Below are positions 44,371 to 56,819 of a DNA stretch of 64,000 nt, piece after piece. Position 1 is the stretch's first letter; each line of letters begins with the position of its first letter. Under the pieces are notes generated by a model that had not been told where the DNA came from, did not search any database, and saw only the letters and a list, made by a program, of their open reading frames with translations. The DNA is taken from contig OX327702.1 of the NCBI GenBank assembly GCA_946807835.1, forward strand, positions 18,972,001 through 19,036,000, in the 5' to 3' direction. Position numbers and translations under genes: made by a program. Origin of the DNA: Ailanthus altissimus (lineage: Eukaryota > Streptophyta > Magnoliopsida > Sapindales > Simaroubaceae).

Positions 44371-46320
44371 AAGTGAGTTTTAATTCCCTTCCTACTTCCA
44401 CAAGTTTTCTTCACTTGTGAGCCATTAATTTCTAATTCTTTCGGTGCAACTATTAGATTCTGGGTCGTTTAAATCCCCCCTTACGTGAGATTATTAAATT
44501 CTCATATGACTATTCTTCTTCTAGGCTGACTCTGACTGTTTCTCTAGATATACTAGTGTAAGTAAAGGGTTAGAAAGCAATGTTAGCCCTTTTAGTGCGG
44601 CCCATCAAACCTTTGTCTATGTTTTTGTTAAGGCCTCTAGGCTAAAATCCTTCTTTGTCGATATTGCTGAATCTAGCCCGTTGAGTGCCAGCCTATTTAA
44701 TCCTTCCAGCCTGCTCATGTGAAAGTACCTTCCATTCTAACTTTAATGGAAAGATCTTATGTTCATGTCTCTATGCAAATTCTTTATGTTCCTAATTCTA
44801 TCTTTCGAGAAAAAGGTGAGTTTTTTGTTGTTACTTTTTTAAACTTTAGCTTCTAACCATGCGATCTAACGAGCGAGTGTTTGATCATCTGTAGATCTTC
44901 ATACCTTCATAGAAGATTTTTCGAACGTGCTTCCTAAGTTCCTATAAAAGGGAGCTAATAAGGCAAGGATACAAAAAGAAAAAAAGAAAGTGACTGAGAA
45001 TGTACCTATGGGTACCAAACCCGATGTTCCTCATACCCTTAAAAGAAAATAGACTCTTAATCCTGTTGCTGAAAGTTTTGTTCTTAAAGCCACTCTTGTT
45101 GTCGTGAAACTTGATCAAGCCAGTTTAGCCTCTTCTGTTGTTGTTCTTAATCCTCCATAAAGAAATTTGTTCCTCTAGGTAATGAATTGGTTAATTTGTT
45201 TAGCTTTTTTCTTACTCTTCCTGATTTTGATTTGCAAAGACTTAAATTGACATTAAGAATGACTCAAATGGTCCTGCTCCCCTAAAGATGGGAGCTGAAA
45301 GAGGACAAGGCCTTGTTTTACCTTTTTGGCCGATAGGTTCCCCTCTATATGCTCCTCCAGCGTCCCTCCGAGGGCAGTTTCTAGGGAGAACGATGACTTT
45401 TCAACTCATTTTTGAAAAATAAGTTAGTCAAATATTGTAAAGAATTCCCTCATCTTGTTAATTGATCTTAATAGCTTGATAGCCATTCTGTAAAGGCTAT
45501 TTACACGGACTGATATGGAGATGATATACAATATGCCCAACGAAGAGTGAGAGCTAAAAAGTTCCCAGTGTTGGGTTATAGTAAGGATACTTTATTTTAT
45601 TTTTGTGTTTTGTTAGGTTTGATTTTTTTGTGTTTCTAACTCCCTTTGTCTTCTTATATTTTTTTTTATATGCTTCTTAAGATAGGATTGTGTACCATTT
45701 GGGCTTATAAAGAGGAGCTACTATTTGCCCAAGGAAAATTGAGGGACCTACAATGGGAGCTTTAGAGGGTGGCAGAAAATGCCTTAGTGATAAGAGGGCA
45801 AAATTTTGTACTACAATCAACTCTTCAAAAGGTAGAGGAATTAAATGCACAACTAAAGATTGGTCTTTAAGGAAAGTTGGATAGTCAGAGAGAGTTACAG
45901 CGGCATGAGGAAAGACTAAGGCAACCAATGCTTCAGTTGCTTAGTTGAAGAGGAAGTTGAATGTAGCCAAGGAGCATTATGGTCGTTAGCATTTAATGGC
46001 TTTTGCATGATTCTTCTATCATGGATTTTGGGCTGGTCATGATCCTGCTACTTAGAGATAGCTTTCTAAGGACTTTGACGCTAGTTGTGGATGGTATAGG
46101 GGCTAGTCTAGCAAACATTTTGATGATGATCCATAACACATCAACTATAACTCAGTTGGGGAAGGCACGTTCGAAGCTGATCCTAGTGCGATCAACCTCC
46201 TTAACAACTCTTTTAATAAGGACTTATGCCTGCTACTCCTATGTCTTTCCTGTCTTGCTTTATATTTTATATGAAAATATTTGTAAAGAAATATATGGAA
46301 ATGCGTGTTTATAGCAAATA
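44371..46320 (+). pseudogene. Tat-2 opposite-strand ORF with coiled coil
   Basis: On plus, opposite to the Tat-2 gag-pol. Near 44950-45150 a basic stretch (NKARIQKEKKKVTENVP) is followed by LKRK and LKATLVVVKLDQASLASSVV. At about 45700-45950 a frame with two stops reads AYKEELLFAQGKLRDLQWEL, then RVAENALVIRGQNFVLQSTL and QKVEELNAQLKIGL, a heptad pattern typical of a coiled coil. A further open stretch lies at 46003-46314. Tat-lineage elements are known to carry extra ORFs in antisense beyond pol, and this fits. Function is unknown. The frame is broken by many stops. Confidence 0.55.
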
Positions 46321-46699
46321 TGTTTTGTTTAATGAAAGGAAATTTTATGTCTTATCTAATATTATTTATTTATTGAAAATTTATGAGTATGAGATTGAGT
46401 TATAATGTTTATTTAGAATAAAACTTATGAAATGGCTAAGTTGTACTCCCCTTTATGCTTTACTCTTTCTTGATTTCTAGGACTTTTTTCCTTTCTTTAT
46501 CTTCTATCTTCTGTGTAAGATGTCACATTCTGTTATGACTTCGGCTTTCATAATTTATTAAAAAGATTTATTTTTCCTTTCCTGACTTTGTTTTTGTTTT
46601 GGTTATCAAAGATCGTATATTTTTTTTAAAATTATTCAAGATGACATGTCTTTGTACTTTTAAGTATGGTGTAAGCATTTGCGAAGATTTTATATTTTT

Positions 46700-47370
46700 G
46701 ACTCTAGGTTGAGGGTCTTCCCAAGGTTGGATACCTTGAGGCATATGACTCTTTCAAGGAAAGTCTATATTTGTAATAATGAGTATGCAACTTTTTTAAG
46801 GTTAGGTGACATGGTGCACGACTTGTTTAAGGAAAAATAGAATTCGGGATTCTGTGTTGTATAATCTTTCCATGATCTGATGGCATGTGGCACTCGACCC
46901 TTATAAGGAAAGGTGAATTTTTAATATCTAGGTATAGGGTCTTTTTTAAGCCAGGTGGCCTATGACACTTATCTTCCCAAAGGAAAGTGGAATTTAAATT
47001 TTGAGTGCTTTACCTTTCCAAGGTCATGTAGCCTATTGGCACATGACCCTTCAAAGGGAAATTGACTTTTGAAATTCTATGCACACAACCTTCCCAAGGT
47101 CAAGTGGCTTATTGACTCATGAACCATTTAAAGGAAAGTAACATTTTTCATTCCAAATGTATTTCCTTCCCAAGTTAGGGTGGCCAATAGGCACACGACC
47201 CTTCTAAAGGAGGGTGACTTTTGAAATTTTGTTCACACAATCTTCCCAAGGTTAGATGGCCTATGGGCACATGACTTTCTAAGAGAATATAGCTTTTAGA
47301 TTTCTTAGCATACATCCTTCCCAAGGTTAGGTAACCTATAGGCAAACGTTCCAATTGAAGGCAATTTTTA
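46700..47370. repeat. 75-76-bp tandem array, 9 units
   Basis: The anchor CTTCCCAAGGTTAGGTGGCC (variants) recurs at about 46723, 46798, 46873, 46948, 47020, 47096, 47172, 47248 and 47323, giving periods of 72-76 bases. Each unit also has CACATGACCCTTC and an AAAGGAAAGTGACTTTTGAA-like part. The array sits between the Tat-2 integrase and its opposite-strand ORF. A 78-codon minus frame at 47175-47411 is just this array translated. Confidence 0.9.
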
Positions 47371-47599
47371 AATGTTATGGGTTGTGAATCATGCATACTA
47401 AAACCTTGCATGTTAGTTTAATTGAAATAATTGTTTGTGCTAAAAATTAAAAATGTGCTTACATGTAGAACTTCTTAAGTTTTAAAATGTTCTATAAAGT
47501 CAAACAGGTGTTGGTGATCTTGTATAGTCCTTCTTATGTCTTTACTATCTTCTCGATGTTATGTTCTTTGTTTATGTTAAATGTTTCCCATAGCACCGG

Positions 47600-48275
47600 C
47601 TTTTGTTTGTCAAGTTCTCATTTTTCTTACTTTTTTATCGTATTCCCTTTTCAACATTCCTTTGTAAACTTTAGAGTAGATTGCAAAGATGTCATAGGCT
47701 TCATTAATGAGGTCTTTTGTTGTGGAGAGAGCTTCGTCATTCAATTTCATTCTTACTAGCTTTATCCATAGGATAGGAATGAATACTTTCATTCTGTATA
47801 TTAGTGAATATAGAGTGCATCTTGCCAATCTAGCTTTCATCGTTCTATAGGCCCAGAAGACCCTCGTCAATTCTTCTAGCCATTTCCCTTTCTTTTGTTC
47901 TAGCCTTTTCTTTAAGATTGTAAAACTGATCCTAATGGTGATCTTGACCTACCTATTACCTTATGAATAACTGCAAGGTAAGAATTTTACTAAATCTTGT
48001 ACTTACTATAAAAAGTGGTTATGGTCCTGCTAATGAAGTACTTTTCATTGTTTGAAACCAGTACCTGTGGTATTCTGTATCTAGTTACAATGTTAGTCCA
48101 AAAAAACAAAATTCTCGATCCTAATTATATTGTTATAAGCTTTAGCCTCAACTTATTTTGTGAAATATATAAATGCTAGAATAATAAATTGCTTCCTGCC
48201 AACTGGCATGGGTAGGGGAACCATGATGTTAATCCCTTACTAGACAAAGAGACATAATTTCGTGTTAGCATTTCC
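47600..48275 (-). pseudogene. Tat-2 integrase
   Basis: The minus strand reads GINIMVPLPMPVGRKQFIIL (48238-48180), matching GIDIMGPLP..K....F.IVAIDYFTKW, then NIVTRYRIPQVLVSNNEKYF (about 48090-48030), the core D-N-G region with D changed to N, and ILKKRLEQKKGKWLEEL followed by TRVFWAYRTMKARLA (47930-47825), the conserved LWAYRTT.R. segment. An 86-codon frame (47870-47610) carries the C-terminal part. The zinc finger and the preceding domains are missing because of a deletion joining protease to integrase. Confidence 0.8.
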
Positions 48276-48400
48276 TTACATTAGGTCAATAAACACTTTG
48301 TTCACATCAATTCCCACTACTTGAATAGTGACAACCAATGCATCATCATAGAGATAACTAGCCTTTTCATCTTTCTTATTAAACATGATTGTGACTCCTT
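48276..48400 (-). pseudogene. Tat-2 aspartic protease N-terminal fragment
   Basis: The minus strand gives KASYLYDDALVVTIQVVGID followed by VNKVFIDLM, matching the PH.DALVVT..I....V.RVLVD.GSS start of the Tat-like protease. The sequence breaks right at the catalytic motif and passes into integrase. Confidence 0.7.
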
Positions 48401-50220
48401 GGATTCGCAGTTACTTTGTAGTCGAGAGGTTGAATATCACCTGATGTCCCACAATTGAATACTAGGAACAGTTTTTCCTCTAGCGATTAGAGTCTCTGAC
48501 CAGAGTAAATCCCCTAACTATAATCAAGGTGAGCTCTTTCTGAAGATTGGTTTAGTTTTGATTCCTTCCTCCTAAGTCAAAATTTAGGGTTCTCAATTCA
48601 CATTAAACGTATGGATATAATCATTTCTCATTAACTAATCAACTTACTTCCTCACATGGTGATAGTTTTAAGTAATGTGACCTTGATCAGTTAGAAATCA
48701 CATTTTTGCTCTTTCTCTTCTTATGTGTCTATATCTTGATCGCCTCAGGTTCATTAAGTAGCATTTATCTTTTATGGCCTTATAAATAATATCAACAAAG
48801 ACCTTTGGTGGGATATAAAATTCCTCATCCTCAGTTCTTCGTGAGGTTAGTCACTTCTAAAATACTTCACTGATTAGGGTAGAGTCTTCTATTGTCTCCA
48901 TAAATAACCTCTTCGATAAGAGGACCTACTGAAATCTAAATCTCAGACTCTTTATTGTGTTTCCCTACCCCTGACCTTCTCACTTGCTCATTTTTCTTCT
49001 ATCTTATATATACACAGGTCTATCATAAGCAATTATATAAGTAGAGACATGCTATTCAGATAAATAATACCATAACCTATTCAAAAGCTTTTCTTCTTTA
49101 GGATTTCAAAGGCAACTAGCAAGTTATATGCCTTAAATTTTATGACTCTCATGTAAAAGCGATCAATGTGATCCTTTAGTAACCCATCTCAGCATTGTTA
49201 GATTTTCTTAAGTTGCTTGAGGTCTTTAACTACTTTACAGACTCCACAAAAGTATTGAATGAAATGATTAGTTAGCAAGTTGAATGATTCAATACTCTTC
49301 TGCTTCAACCCTTATACCAAATAAAGGATTACCCCTCTAAACACATATAAAAGAGTTAACACATTTTGTGAGCTCGGAGTCTAGCAATTTCCAAATGATT
49401 AATGATTGTATCCACAAAATACTTAGGTTTGTAAGGCCTACACAGAATGGTAATTCAGGAATCTTGGAACTTTATGGGAGCTTTGCATCCCTTATTTTAG
49501 ACCTTTATTCTTGCTCAATGGGGGGTTTGACTTTAAAGTCGACAAGGTAGGTTTCTCCATGAACTCCTTCAATTTTCTTTTTAGATATTTACCTTTATTA
49601 TCCAAGGTCCTTATTTTGGTTTTTTTACCTTGCAGTTCTTCTTCCTTATTTCTCTGCTTAGCTATTAGTATTCATCTATTATTTTCGTCAAAATCCTTAT
49701 CATCTTGTGATTTGATCTAACCTTTCATTCGATCTAGAAAGTTACCCACTATTAGCCATTTATGCTTCTCATTGTTAGTAAACCTTCTATTGGGCTCAAC
49801 AATATGCACCTACACTTGTTACTTTGTCAATACAAGGGAATGGTCGGGACAGTTTCCATATTTCCCTCTCCTCAACAAGCCTCAACCTTGTCTTTTGACT
49901 ATAATAGTTTTTCTAGCAACTTCTTCATAGCATCACCTTTCTTTTTTAATCTTATGAGCTTCATTTTATTATCTTAAAATTATTTTTCCAACCTTTCTTT
50001 CCAATTAACTTTTTAATCATTCATATTTTGAGGAGTTACATTATCATTGTTGTGTTCCTATTATGATCCTTGAAATCTCGTATTAAGACTCCTTGCAATA
50101 CTATCATCATCATCGTCATCAGACTGCTTATTATCTTTTACCAACTTTCTTACTAAGACAAGTATTTATTATTAACATGTCTTCTTGCATTGTTTCCTAC
50201 ATACCACACTAAACTATTAA
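48401..50220 (-). pseudogene. Tat-2 gag
   Basis: Strongly decayed gag on the minus strand. An acidic start with DDDDDDSIARSL (about 50130-50090) is followed by a lysine- and glutamate-rich stretch near 49990-49900, and the C-terminal part leads into the protease at 48400. The segment around 49300-49000 has the spacing of the L..F...F...........L..I.Q...E.LRDY..RF region, but only in broken form. Short plus-strand frames here (49368-49977) show no domain. Confidence 0.5.
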
Positions 50221-52540
50221 CCCTGGTTTTGTTGACCTCGATCAACGAGATGCAGGGTTATGCCAAGACCTTCGATCTGTAGTTGAATTTTTATTTGGGA
50301 AATAGGTTGTTTCTTAGACAAGCAGTTTAATTTGTTTGGACTTTGATAATTCACTTGTATTCACAGTGCTGAGTTAGGATACGCTGGAGTTTATTCTGAC
50401 AATAACCCTCAAATGCTTAAGTTAGATCTTTTCTACTAAGAAAATATTTTAGATGGGTTTGTATTGCTTTCCTAGAAAGTTATTTGTCTATGTGAATATG
50501 TTTCTCTTTTTCTTTTCTTTTTTTCATGTATCCATGGTTTCCTCATATGACCTTTCTCCCTCTTTTTTATAGTTATTGAATGGCAGTCAATTACACATTT
50601 ATTGTACCTTATCTTCCCATGTTCTAGAAGCAGGGCATAAAACGAGGATGGTCTTTAATGAGGTTTATTGATAACGTAGGTTATATGGGGTAGTTATGCA
50701 AAACTTTTTAAGGATGTGGATTTCGCGGCATTTGACGGTTTCTCTTTGCGCTTTGCAAATGGTCCTCGGGTCGAGGGGAAATCCTTGGGCAAAATGTCCC
50801 TAGTTACTTGTTGGCTGGCTTGGGATCCTTACCTAGGTTTTGGTCCCTAAATGATTTAGACAAATATTTAGGCAAGATCCTTTCTATTATCTAATATTAG
50901 GCCTGGTGGGCCTTTTTGACACAATATTGCCAAATTGTCTAAGCTCATGCCTTATAGGTCTTCATCTCGCACTCCTTGCTTAGGTTTAATTCTTCTTTCA
51001 ATAAGGCTTGGGCTTGGGCTTAAAAATCATGTCACAATAATAGGCTAATTGTAAAATTCATTATCTTGTTTGTTCAAGCCACTCCAATAATCTCCACTGT
51101 TGAAACTTCATTCTTTGGAATTTTAATAAATAAATAAATAGTTTCATAGATGCTTTTCATTTTCTAATTCTTATTATTTTCTCTTTTAATAAACATAAAT
51201 GGCTAAGGGTTGAACACTCTAAAATCAATGGTAAGTTAACATCTTTTTTTTTCTAAAGGTGCAAATTAATGTCTGACACTTCTTTTTTCCTTTTTTTTTT
51301 TTTTGTTTTAGGGAATTTATTAACTTATGTCTTTAACATTTTAAAATTTTTTTCTCACGAAATTTTTCCTTTTTCTATTCAAATTCTTGTTTAATTGTTT
51401 TCATGATATTGCTTAAATTACTATTGTTGTATAAAAATCTACAAAGGCTCATGTCTAAGCCCTAATGATACTTAACTATGTATAACAAGGTAAAACACAT
51501 GGGCTAAACTACTTTTACGGGCATATTATGTGAGTCGTCATTAAGTAGCTACAGGGTTGCACTAAGTAAAAGCCCTAAAGTATATGGATTCCTAAGCTAA
51601 AGCCCATTTAGGGAGTATTTAGCCTAAAATAAGGGAAAACACATGTTACCAACATAATCCCAATAAAATACTATTCAACCTTTAGAATTCTGTCCAAACT
51701 AAAAAATGGTAACTTTCTTATTTAACTTAACAACTAATAAGTATAATTTATTTTGAATAAAATTTTATCTTCCCACTTTATTTTTAAAATTCATTTTTTT
51801 CTTTTAAGAGGAGTAAAATTCATTCAATAAGCTAGATTCTAAGAGGATAATGAGTCAAATAAAGAGTCTTGATCTAGTATATAGTCCTAACATTATTAAA
51901 AAAAACCCTTATATTTTAAATGAAACACTAGAATAACAACCCTAGAAGCTCTCTCGCATTCTAGTTTATCTAACACCTCTTGACACAAACAACACCTTCC
52001 ACATTACCTTTATTTCATGTTCTTAACAAAAGAACATAAGCATTGCAATAGCTCTGGGTCTAAAATTTCAAGCTCTGGGTCTAAAGCTTGAAGTTATCAT
52101 AAACAGATTACCAATTTAAAATTATAAGGTTCTAGAGACAAATTCCTTCTAACCTTCAAAGGTAGGGTTCTTACAATATAAAACCTAGCCTTGCAATATA
52201 GGCTACATACCTTACATAAGTTTGATAGCATTCATAACAGTTCCTATACATATCATAGAACACATGTTTCTTTATTATTTGTTTTGAAAGCCTAGCTCAC
52301 ACACCTCTCATAGTTTGAGATCAAACTTATTAGCAAAATTCATTACACTCAAGCAGACCAAAGCAAAGTTACAACATTCAATTTCTTTAACTCTACCACG
52401 TCACAATCTCCCAGAACAACCCAAAATATTTTTAAAGACTCTATTTGGGAGTTTGGCTAAGATTTTTCGATAACAAAGACTATGAGAAAATGTAAAAACA
52501 TCGTCACTAAGAAGAAGATGAGACTTCACAACACAGGGAA
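50221..52540. other. leader/LTR region between Tat-2 and Tat-3, unresolved
   Basis: This lies upstream of both the minus-strand Tat-2 gag and the plus-strand Tat-3 gag, so 5' LTRs or leaders of both are expected. A possible Tat-2 LTR end, TGTTGACCTCGATCAACGAG, is at 50230, but no matching primer site or partner LTR is visible. T-rich runs occur at 51245-51310, an AAAT repeat at 51125-51140, and a short duplication of AGCTCTGGGTCTAAA at 52050-52090. No coding trace. Confidence 0.35.
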
Positions 52541-53620
52541 ATGCAAAATAACTTTCCCATAGGTTCAAAAGAAACCCAAGGGAATGATCAAGCCATAAAC
52601 ACCAATATAAAAGCCATAGCCCTAATCTTAAAGCCATATAGGAAATGTTACAAAAAAAATCAAAAAGAGTTGCTTGAGGCCATTAATTTGATCAATATAG
52701 AACTACTTGTGGTAGCAACAATGATACCAAACATTGTCCAGGGCACTCTTGAGGAAAAGACTTGGGTTGCCTTTGCTAACAATTGCACAACAAAAGAGAG
52801 AATAAACACCCTCACCTAGTTTAATGTCTTGGCCATGATCAATCGATTAAGTCGTAACTATCTTACGAAGGAAATAAAATATGTCATTTTATCGTCATAT
52901 CTAGCTAAAATCCCAGACATGCCATACCTCAAAGGTTATGATATACCATCTTTCTCCCTATTCAATGATAAGAAGGAAAATTATAAGGAACAAATTAAGA
53001 GGTTAATTAACTTTCTTGACGAACACAACAACGATACCTCAAAGGTTAAAGAATTCTCTAAATCTTTTGCATGTCATACCTACACCTAGTACACATCTAA
53101 TCGAGTTCATCCTTACCTAGAACAAAATGACCTTAAAATTTTTAAAGAAATACTTTTAAAGCTAAAAAATGTTTACCATAATCCAGCTCAACTAAACCAA
53201 GCAAGGTTATGCATAGCAATTAGTTGAGTATGTCAACAAATTTTGAGAACTAATATTAAATTGTTATGAGCAGAAAAGAGAATAAAAGCTCATAGAAATC
53301 TAAGTCAACAATATACTAAGCGAGTATAAAGCCTACTTTGAAAATGATAGAATAGTCTCATTCATCAAGTTCATGGAATTGTTAGAAGAATTGTCTTGTC
53401 AATCGAAGTCTTTATTAGCAAGTAATAGAGATGTCGTGAAAAGAGGAAAGTAGATCCACAAGCTTTATACGTGGACAATCAAGTTAGGTTGTATGATAAA
53501 CGGCCTCTTAGAGTGCCTTCCAAGGAACAACTTATACCATTTAGCGAGAAAAATTTGAAAACCCTTCTAGACCAACAAATACTAAATGGGTTCATATGCC
53601 TTTATCCTCTCAGGAACCTA
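52541..53620 (+). pseudogene. Tat-3 gag
   Basis: Two consecutive open frames (52541-52819, 52829-53089) and their decayed continuation. The first is rich in Lys, Asn and Ile with an LLEAINLINIELLVVATMIP stretch. The second reads MPYLKGYDIPSFSLFNDKKE, RLINFLDEHNNDTSKVKEFS and KSFACHTYT, where KEFSKS....TYTWY is the gag core. Further on, LYVDNQVRLYDKRPLRVPSK (53467-53526) leads toward the protease. It matches Tat-1 fragments 1-2 and reversed Tat-0, which makes this the best gag copy in the window. No methionine start can be fixed. Confidence 0.7.
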
Positions 53621-54099
53621 ATCAAGAAAGATAAAAAATAATAAAAAACCTTAATCTCTACTGCTTACATTATACATTAACTACCCTACCATGTATTGTA
53701 GGCAACTTTAAAGATTAATTTGTAGAAAGATCACTATAGAACCCTGAAGATACCCAATAAGCCTCAAGCTATAGAACTTAACCCTCTTCCCCAACATAGG
53801 AAGAAAATGGTAGTTATATTTAATCTATTATAATACATTAGAGATATCAATTCTCAAAAGAAAATATCACAGAATAAGTGGTTGCCATCATTTAAGAAGA
53901 AGAGATTGAAAAACCAAAGGATTGCAGGATCCATAGTGAAAGCCATACAATGAAATTCCAAGTTCAAATCTCTTTCAATCATCTAAGGTATGGACTCGAG
54001 GAACATGAAGTTGCCATAAAAGTACTCCTCAAAATCTCAGCACAACAGAGGCTGTAATTCTATACAACTAAAGCTTAAATTAACTGAGCTTATTTGGAA

Positions 54100-54640
54100 A
54101 CTACCAATGTCATAATCTTCACTGATGATAACATAGAAGCACAATATCCAAATATTAGAAGCCCTTTGTACTTACAAGTTATAATTAATTACATGCCTAT
54201 TAGAAGGGACTTGGTTAATACAAAGCCTTAATCAATATCATTCTTATAGTCATATTACAAGCTGCCAAGATTCCTTTAAGTTGTATTGTGGGAAGAAAGA
54301 TTTAAGTGTCTATCATTAACAATGTGGTTGCATTTCCTAAAGGCATCATACAACTACACCTAAAGACGTAGTGAGAAGAGGAAAGTAGGTTCTATAATCA
54401 TCAAAGTCATATACCACATATAGATCAGTAGACTATGGTTGAATGTACATAAGTTACTATATCAATTTACCAATAATGTGTCAAGGGCGAAATTGGAAGA
54501 AATCCTATCAAGATTGCAGCCAATCCCACTCTTTTCAATCATAAAAAGAACTATCTTGTAGGCGGCCAGACTTACGATAGATTTGATAGCGACCTAAGTA
54601 ATATATTGGCTAGGCTAGTAGAAATGCCATAAATAAAAAG
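54100..54640 (+). pseudogene. Tat-3 aspartic protease
   Basis: Reads PLYLQVIINYMP.RRDLVNT (54155-54220), the counterpart of LVDTGAS with Asp changed to Asn and Gly to Lys, then a decayed flap region, and NVSRAKLEEI (about 54475-54505) before the linker to RT. It aligns with Tat-1 fragment 2 (8540-8950) throughout, for example AAGCTGCCAA at 54260 and 8648. Confidence 0.6.
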
Positions 54641-54949
54641 AGAAGTTATTTAAAATGGCACATCTATATAAGGGTCAAGTTTTCTTCAAGAAAGCCAAGT
54701 TAGAAAACCCTTAATATCAAAACAAAACACTTAATGGGCATGTTATTTATCACTTATGATAGTTTATGAGGCCTAACCAATTGAGATGAAGGGTTTTTAT
54801 GACTCTAAAGATAAGAACTTCTATATAGACCTTCCTACAACTGTAGAATCTACTACGGTCTCAGAAGATAAAATCCCTCATATTCTAAAATAAATGCAAG
54901 ATATGCCTTCTATAGTCATTAAAAAGCTATTAAAAAAATCAACTTAACC

Positions 54950-56330
54950 ACTAGCAGAGATGTGCAAAAGCCTCAACTAATAAGTACTAAGCTTTCAACA
55001 AATAAAAAAAAATCACTCATTAACCAACTAAAAAAGTACAACATGTTTGCATAGGGATACTAGGATATGTCTGGCTTTAACCCTAGATGGTTTTCCATGC
55101 TCTTAATGTATAGCCTAGAGTCGAACCAATCAAACAGTCACACCACAACTGCCATTAAGACTTCAAGTAGAAAAGCTCTTAGTTACTAGGTTTGTAAAAC
55201 ACTTCAAGCAACCTACTTGGTTGGCCAACACAGTTCCATTAAAGAAAAAGGAATGACCAGATCTACGTATGTGTTGATTTTCAGGATCTCAATAAGTCAT
55301 GTCCCAATGATGACTTCATATTATTAAACATGGTTCATCCTTGTTTACTCTACCATAGACCAATAGATTTTTCCATTAATGGACGGTTTAACGATTATAA
55401 CTAAATCAAGATGGCCCCAAGAGTTGCCAAGAATACTACTTTTTGCTTTTTTATAAGCAACTTCTACTACACTATCATACCATTTGACCTCGAAAAACAT
55501 AGGCACTACCTATCAAACAACCATAACTATCATATTCCACGTAATAATTGGCTTAAAAGTAGAGGATTACATGGATGACTTGGTTATCAAATCAACCACC
55601 CAAGTAAACCTTTTTTCCATCTTAGAAAAAGTGTTCAAATGTTCTTGTTTATAGCCTTAAAATAAACCCCAAAAGTGCTTTTGGGGTTTCAGCAAGAAAA
55701 TTCCTCAGATTCTTACTCTACTAAAGAACATTAATGTTGATCCTACTAAGATTCAAAGCATTTCCTTGGTGTCATCTCCGTAAACTTAAAAGAATATAAA
55801 AAGCTTCATTAGCAAGCTTTTTTGCATTTGAATACAAATAGGGAAAAGAATAACAAGAAACATTTTTGAAGTCCAATGCATCATCCTGGCATTATGCAGC
55901 ATAAAGACTCCAAGAAAATAAGAAGTAATTATGCATCTCTCTCGTTATCACAACTAAATCCATAAATGCTCTACTAACTTAAAAAGACAGCCAATAGTTA
56001 TAGCATCTCATCTGCTATGTTGATTATAACTATCTAGGGCAAAAACCCGATACTCTAGGCCAGAGCATGTTTGTCTTGCTCTCATATATGCCTCACAAAA
56101 GTTACGACATTACTTCTTGGCACATCCACTCCATCTTATGACAAAGATTGATCTTGTTCGATACTTGTTACTCAAACTAGTAATGTCTAGTAAACTAGCA
56201 CGATAGCTTTTGATCATTATAGAATTTGACATCATTTATATGGTCTTAAGTGTAATCAAAGGTCAAGCTGTAATCAAAATAATCACAACATTATTTTCAA
56301 ACCAATAAGAACCATTGCCAGAAGAAATAC
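54950..56330 (+). pseudogene. Tat-3 reverse transcriptase and first RNase H
   Basis: RT motifs in order: IYVCVDFQDLNKSCPNDDF (55264-55320; family R.CVDFR.LNKACPKD.FPLP), NQIKMAP near 55400, FYYTIIPFDLE (55461-55493; family YC...MPFGLKNA), and VEDYMDDLVIKS (55559-55594) with intact YMDD at 55568-55579. KVLLGFQQENS (near 55675) matches the KC.FGV..GKFLG region. RNase H traces follow up to about 56330 (VLSVIKGQAVIKII at 56235). RT and RNase H convert the RNA to DNA. Stops and frame changes are frequent. Confidence 0.8.
55568..55579 (+). other. RT catalytic motif YMDD (Tat-3)
   Basis: TAC ATG GAT GAC in the context VEDYMDDLVIKS. It is the same motif variant as in Tat-1 (12206-12217). Confidence 0.85.
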
Positions 56331-56339
56331 AAAGGGCCT

Positions 56340-56720
56340 TATCTGAACAAGTATATGCCACAGACATGTAAAAGGATTGGTGGGAGCTCTACTTTAATGG
56401 CTCAACTATCATTACATGTAAAGGTGTTAACTTTTTAATCATCGTTCTAGAAGGAAAGTCCCATATCTTTTCATTTTAGCTTGATTTCCTTTGTGCTAAC
56501 AATATGGAAAAGTACTAGGCAACAATTATAAGCATGATCACCAGCTTAAGGATAAGTGCAAAAATGATCAAACTAATAAGGGATTCAAAATTAGTGATCC
56601 AAAAAATCAAGGGTGAGTTTGTTATCTGGAAACCAGCTTTGCTACTATATAGAACTATGGTTTAGCAATTACTGGCCACATTCAAGGAAGCCATAATATA
56701 ATACATGGTGTGAACCAAGA
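56340..56720 (+). pseudogene. Tat-3 second, archaeal-type RNase H
   Basis: The frame reads WWELYFNGSTI (56379-56411), then LEGKSHIFSF, LDFLCANNMEKY (family LDF.CTNN.AEYEAL), MIKLIRDSKLVIQKIKGEF and WKPALLLY. This matches the additional RNase H found in Tat-lineage elements, where it lies between the first RNase H and integrase. The first catalytic Asp of LYFDG is Asn here (56396-56398), so activity would be lost. The equivalent segment is absent from Tat-1. Confidence 0.7.
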
Positions 56721-56819
56721 ACAAGTATGCAGATGCTTTACTAATGGTTAAGATGGACTTTGTTAACAAACTAATAGGCATCATAGTTGGAAAAGCCCAA
56801 ACTAGTAGGCAATAATTCA

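Noticed and set aside
45590..45690. intron-like GTAAGG...T-rich...AG segment in the Tat-2 opposite-strand ORF
   Set aside because: The region is T-rich throughout and the flanking frame is broken, so splice sites cannot be supported.
47175..47411. 78-codon minus frame with internal protein repeats
   Set aside because: It is the 75-bp DNA array read in one frame, since the period is divisible by three. No start context or family match.
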